Assembly: GCF_023016265.1 (NCBI RefSeq)
Contig: NZ_CP095412.1
Span: 248,001 to 312,000, forward strand
Direction of reading: 5' to 3'
Length of the DNA stretch: 64,000 bases
Origin: Blastococcus sp. PRF04-17
GTDB lineage: Bacteria; Actinomycetota; Actinomycetes; Mycobacteriales; Geodermatophilaceae
A model generated the notes under the pieces. The model made no database searches, was not told where the DNA came from, and was given only the letters and a program-made list of their open reading frames with translations. The translations under genes were made by a program, and so were the position numbers. This document shows, in pieces, positions 59,754 to 64,000 of the stretch. Position 1 is the stretch's first letter; each line of letters starts with the position of its first letter.

Positions 59754-60734
59754 ATGGCGATGACCGCAATGGTCAAGGACGAGCTCTCACGCGTGGAGTG
59801 CACGAAGACCTCCGAGCGCAAGGCGGAGGTCACGGCGCTGCTGCGCTTCTCGGGCGGCCTGCACATCGTGGGCGGCCGGGTGGTCATCGAGGCCGAGCTC
59901 GACACCGGCTCGGTCGCCAGACGCCTGCGCCGCGACATCAGCGAGGTCTACGGCTACACCAGCGGGGTGAGCGTGCTCGCCGGCGGGAACATCCGCCGCG
60001 GCGTGCGCTACCTCGTCCGCATCGCCAAGCACGGCGAGGGACTGGCCCGGCAGACGGGGCTGGTCGACCAGCGGGGCCGGCCCGTCCGCGGGCTGCCCCC
60101 GGCGGTCGTGTCCGGCGGGATCAACGACGCCGAGGCGGCCTGGCGCGGTGCCTTCCTCGCCCACGGCTCGCTCACCGAGCCCGGCCGGTCCTCCTCGCTG
60201 GAGGTCACCTGCCCCGGCCCGGAGGCCGCGATGGCGCTCGTCGGGGCCGCACGACGGCTCGGCATCCCCGCGAAGGCCCGCGAGGTGCGGGGAGCCGACC
60301 GGGTGGTCATCCGGGACGGCGACGCGATCAGCGCCCTGCTGACGCGCATGGGGGCGCACGACGCCGTCCTGGCCTGGGAGGAGCGGCGGATGCGCCGCGA
60401 GGTCCGGGCCACCGCCAACCGGCTCGCGAACTTCGACGACGCCAACCTGCGCCGCTCGGCCCGCGCGGCCGTCGCGGCCAGCGCCCGCGTCGAGCGCGCG
60501 CTGGAGATCCTGGCCAACGACGCCCCCGAGCACCTGCTCGTCGCCGGGCGGCTGCGTCTGGAGTACGGCCAGGCCTCGCTCGAGGAGCTCGGTCAGCGCG
60601 CCGATCCGCCGATGACCAAGGACGCCGTGGCCGGCCGCATACGGCGTCTCCTGGCCATGGCGGACAAGCGCGCGAAGGACCTCGGGATCCCCGACACAGA
60701 ATCCGTCGTCACCGACGACATGCTGGCTCAGTGA
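59754..60734 (+). CDS. whiA: Sporulation/division regulator WhiA
   Basis: A 326-residue WhiA. The N-terminal LAGLIDADG-like domain begins [20 protein letters not shown] with [17 protein letters not shown], and [13 protein letters not shown] follows. The C-terminal helix-turn-helix contains [40 protein letters not shown] and [20 protein letters not shown]. In Streptomyces it acts with WhiB to switch on division genes; it is also kept in non-sporulating actinobacteria. GAAAGGGAAG precedes the ATG; the second ATG at 59760 is possible. Confidence 0.97.
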   Translation: MAMTAMVKDELSRVECTKTSERKAEVTALLRFSGGLHIVGGRVVIEAELDTGSVARRLRRDISEVYGYTSGVSVLAGGNIRRGVRYLVRIAKHGEGLARQTGLVDQRGRPVRGLPPAVVSGGINDAEAAWRGAFLAHGSLTEPGRSSSLEVTCPGPEAAMALVGAARRLGIPAKAREVRGADRVVIRDGDAISALLTRMGAHDAVLAWEERRMRREVRATANRLANFDDANLRRSARAAVAASARVERALEILANDAPEHLLVAGRLRLEYGQASLEELGQRADPPMTKDAVAGRIRRLLAMADKRAKDLGIPDTESVVTDDMLAQ

Positions 60735-61819
<1,085 letters not shown>

Positions 61820-61820
<1 letters not shown>

Positions 61821-63013
61821 TGCGGTCCCTCGACGACCTGCTCGCCGAGGGGGTCTCGGGTCGGCGCGTGCTCCTGCGCGCCGACCTGAACGTCCCCCTG
61901 GACAAGAGCACGCGCGAGATCACCGACGACGGCCGCATCCGGGCGAGCCTGCCCACCGTGCAGGCCCTGCGCGAGGCCGGGGCACGGGTACTGGTCGCCG
62001 CGCACCTCGGCCGCCCCAAGGGCGCGCCGGACCCGCAGTTCTCCCTGGCGCCGGTCGCGGCGCGCCTCGGTGAGCTGCTGGGCGCGCCGGTGCCGCTCGC
62101 GGCCGACGTCGCCAGGGACGACGCGTCCGCCCGGGCGGCCGCGCTCGGCGACGGCGACGTCCTGCTGCTGGAGAACGTGCGCTTCGAGGCCGCCGAGACG
62201 TCCAAGGACGACGCCGAGCGCGGAGAGCTGGCCGACCGGTTCGCCGCCCTCGCCGACGTCTACGTCGACGACGCGTTCGGCGCCGTCCACCGCAAGCATG
62301 CGTCGGTGTTCGACGTGGCCGAGCGGCTCCCGCACTACGCCGGCCGGCTGGTCGCCCGCGAGCTCGACGTCCTGCGCCGGCTGACCACCGAGCCCGAGCG
62401 GCCCTACGTCGTGGTCCTGGGCGGGTCCAAGGTCAGCGACAAGCTGGCCGTGATCGAGGCACTGCTGCCGAAGGTCGACCGGCTGCTGGTCGGGGGCGGC
62501 ATGTGCTTCACCTTCCTGTCCGCGCAGGGCCACGGCGTCGGGAAGTCGCTGCTGGAGGCCGACCAGGTCGATACCTGCCGGCGGCTGCTGGCCGAGGCCG
62601 GCGACCGCATCGTCCTGCCGGTCGACGTCGTCTGCGCCCCGGAATTCGCCGCCGACGCGCCGACGGCGACGGTAGCGGTGGACCGGATCCCCGACGACCA
62701 GATGGGCCTGGACGTCGGCCCGCGCACGGTCGAGCTCTTCGGCACCGAGCTGGGCGACGCACGCACGGTGTTCTGGAACGGCCCCATGGGCGTCTTCGAG
62801 CTGGCCCCCTTCCAGGAGGGCACCCGCGGGGTGGCGGCCGCGGTCGCCGCCGTCGACGGGCTCTCGGTGGTGGGCGGTGGGGACTCCGCCGCCGCCGTCC
62901 GCCAGCTGGGGCTCGACGAGGGCGCCTACGGGCACATCAGCACCGGTGGCGGCGCCTCCCTCGAGTACCTCGAGGGCCGGGAGCTCCCGGGCCTCGCCGT
63001 CCTCGCCGACTGA
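61820..63013 (+). CDS. pgk: Phosphoglycerate kinase
   Basis: A 397-residue kinase that makes ATP from 1,3-bisphosphoglycerate. [87 protein letters not shown] and the C-terminal [18 protein letters not shown] with [15 protein letters not shown] are all present. ATG 61820 shares one base with the gap stop, so translation is coupled. Twelve bases separate it from tpiA. Confidence 0.97.
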
Positions 63014-63025
63014 TCAGGGGCTGAC

Positions 63026-63853
<828 letters not shown>

Positions 63854-63901
63854 CCGCCGCTGCCGCCGCCGGCCGCACAACCGGGGGCGGAACAGCAGGC
63901 T

Positions 63902-64000
63902 GTGGAGAAGACGCTCGAACGGCTCGACCACCGGCTCCCGTCCTGGGCGCGGGGGTGGTGGCCCCGACGACGGATCATCGCGGCCGGCGCGGTCGTGGTC
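63902..64000 (+). CDS. Unidentified protein, N-terminal fragment (continues beyond window)
   Basis: From GTG 63902 the frame is open to the edge: VEKTLERLDHRLPSWARGW, then WPRRRIIAAGAVVV. A basic stretch followed by a hydrophobic run suggests the first helix of a membrane protein with a cytoplasmic N-terminus. It does not look like SecG, which often follows tpiA in actinobacteria. Too short to assign. Confidence 0.4.
   Translation, partial: MEKTLERLDHRLPSWARGWWPRRRIIAAGAVVV

Noticed and set aside
63854-64000. secG after tpiA
   Set aside because: The visible N-terminus lacks the SecG pattern of a start followed at once by a hydrophobic helix and an LLHRG motif.

Overview
The window is very GC-rich, densely coded chromosomal DNA of an actinomycete. 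WhiA, HemQ-type haem synthesis, a DUF222/HNH endonuclease, GlgX-TreY-TreZ and the order uvrC-rapZ-yvcK-whiA-gap-pgk-tpiA all point to Actinomycetota. The overall style suggests Geodermatophilaceae or a close relative, which is inference. I see no rRNA, tRNA, CRISPR array, insertion sequence or prophage. Many genes have a TANNNT -10 box 5 to 8 bases before the start codon, as expected for leaderless mRNAs.

Layout. 1-2.7 kb: fadB-fadA, fatty-acid beta-oxidation, with an operator-like palindrome upstream. 2.8-4.8 kb: an ECF sigma-like protein fused to a membrane anchor and a large C-terminal domain. 4.8-16.5 kb: rnd, DUF3000, hemE, hemY, hemQ and msrB, a block that is compact in mycobacteria but here is split by a LuxR-type ATPase regulator, an ABM-like protein, YceI, a SnoaL-like protein and an HxlR regulator. 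16.5-19.7 kb: a cold-shock gene and a subtilase ending in seven 46-residue lectin-propeller blades. 20-25.4 kb: an NHEJ-type polymerase and an ATP-dependent ligase around a lipoprotein hydrolase. 25.4-35.9 kb: treX-treY and treZ, separated by an oppositely oriented MacB-like export operon. 36.3-41 kb: uvrB, then two terC genes, each behind its own yybP-ykoY manganese riboswitch. 41-49.6 kb: peptidase, alpha-hydroxyacid oxidase, acetamidase, SDR, MBL and amidase genes, with one decayed gene. 49.7-57.7 kb: uvrA, an SOS-controlled HNH gene and uvrC. 57.7-64 kb: rapZ-yvcK-whiA and the lower-glycolysis operon gap-pgk-tpiA.

Themes. DNA repair: all three UvrABC subunits, an end-joining ligase and polymerase, a LexA box laid over the -10 of the HNH gene, and RecA_NDp-like (PafBC-type) promoters before uvrB and uvrC. 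Haem: hemE, hemY and hemQ are three steps of the coproporphyrin-dependent route. Trehalose: TreX, TreY and TreZ convert glycogen to trehalose. Manganese: two TerC exporters under paired RNA switches.

The most important caution concerns reading frames. Eight genes are each broken by what looks like one missing base, and adding one base restores every frame to full length. In six of the eight the lesion sits in a run of exactly five C on the coding strand, followed by G. Systematic homopolymer under-calling in the assembly is the simplest explanation; real phase-variable or decaying loci are the alternative. I found nothing I can defend as a wholly new multi-gene system. The best candidates for follow-up are the double riboswitch-terC locus, the subtilase-propeller protein, the sigma-membrane fusion and the damage-inducible promoter set.
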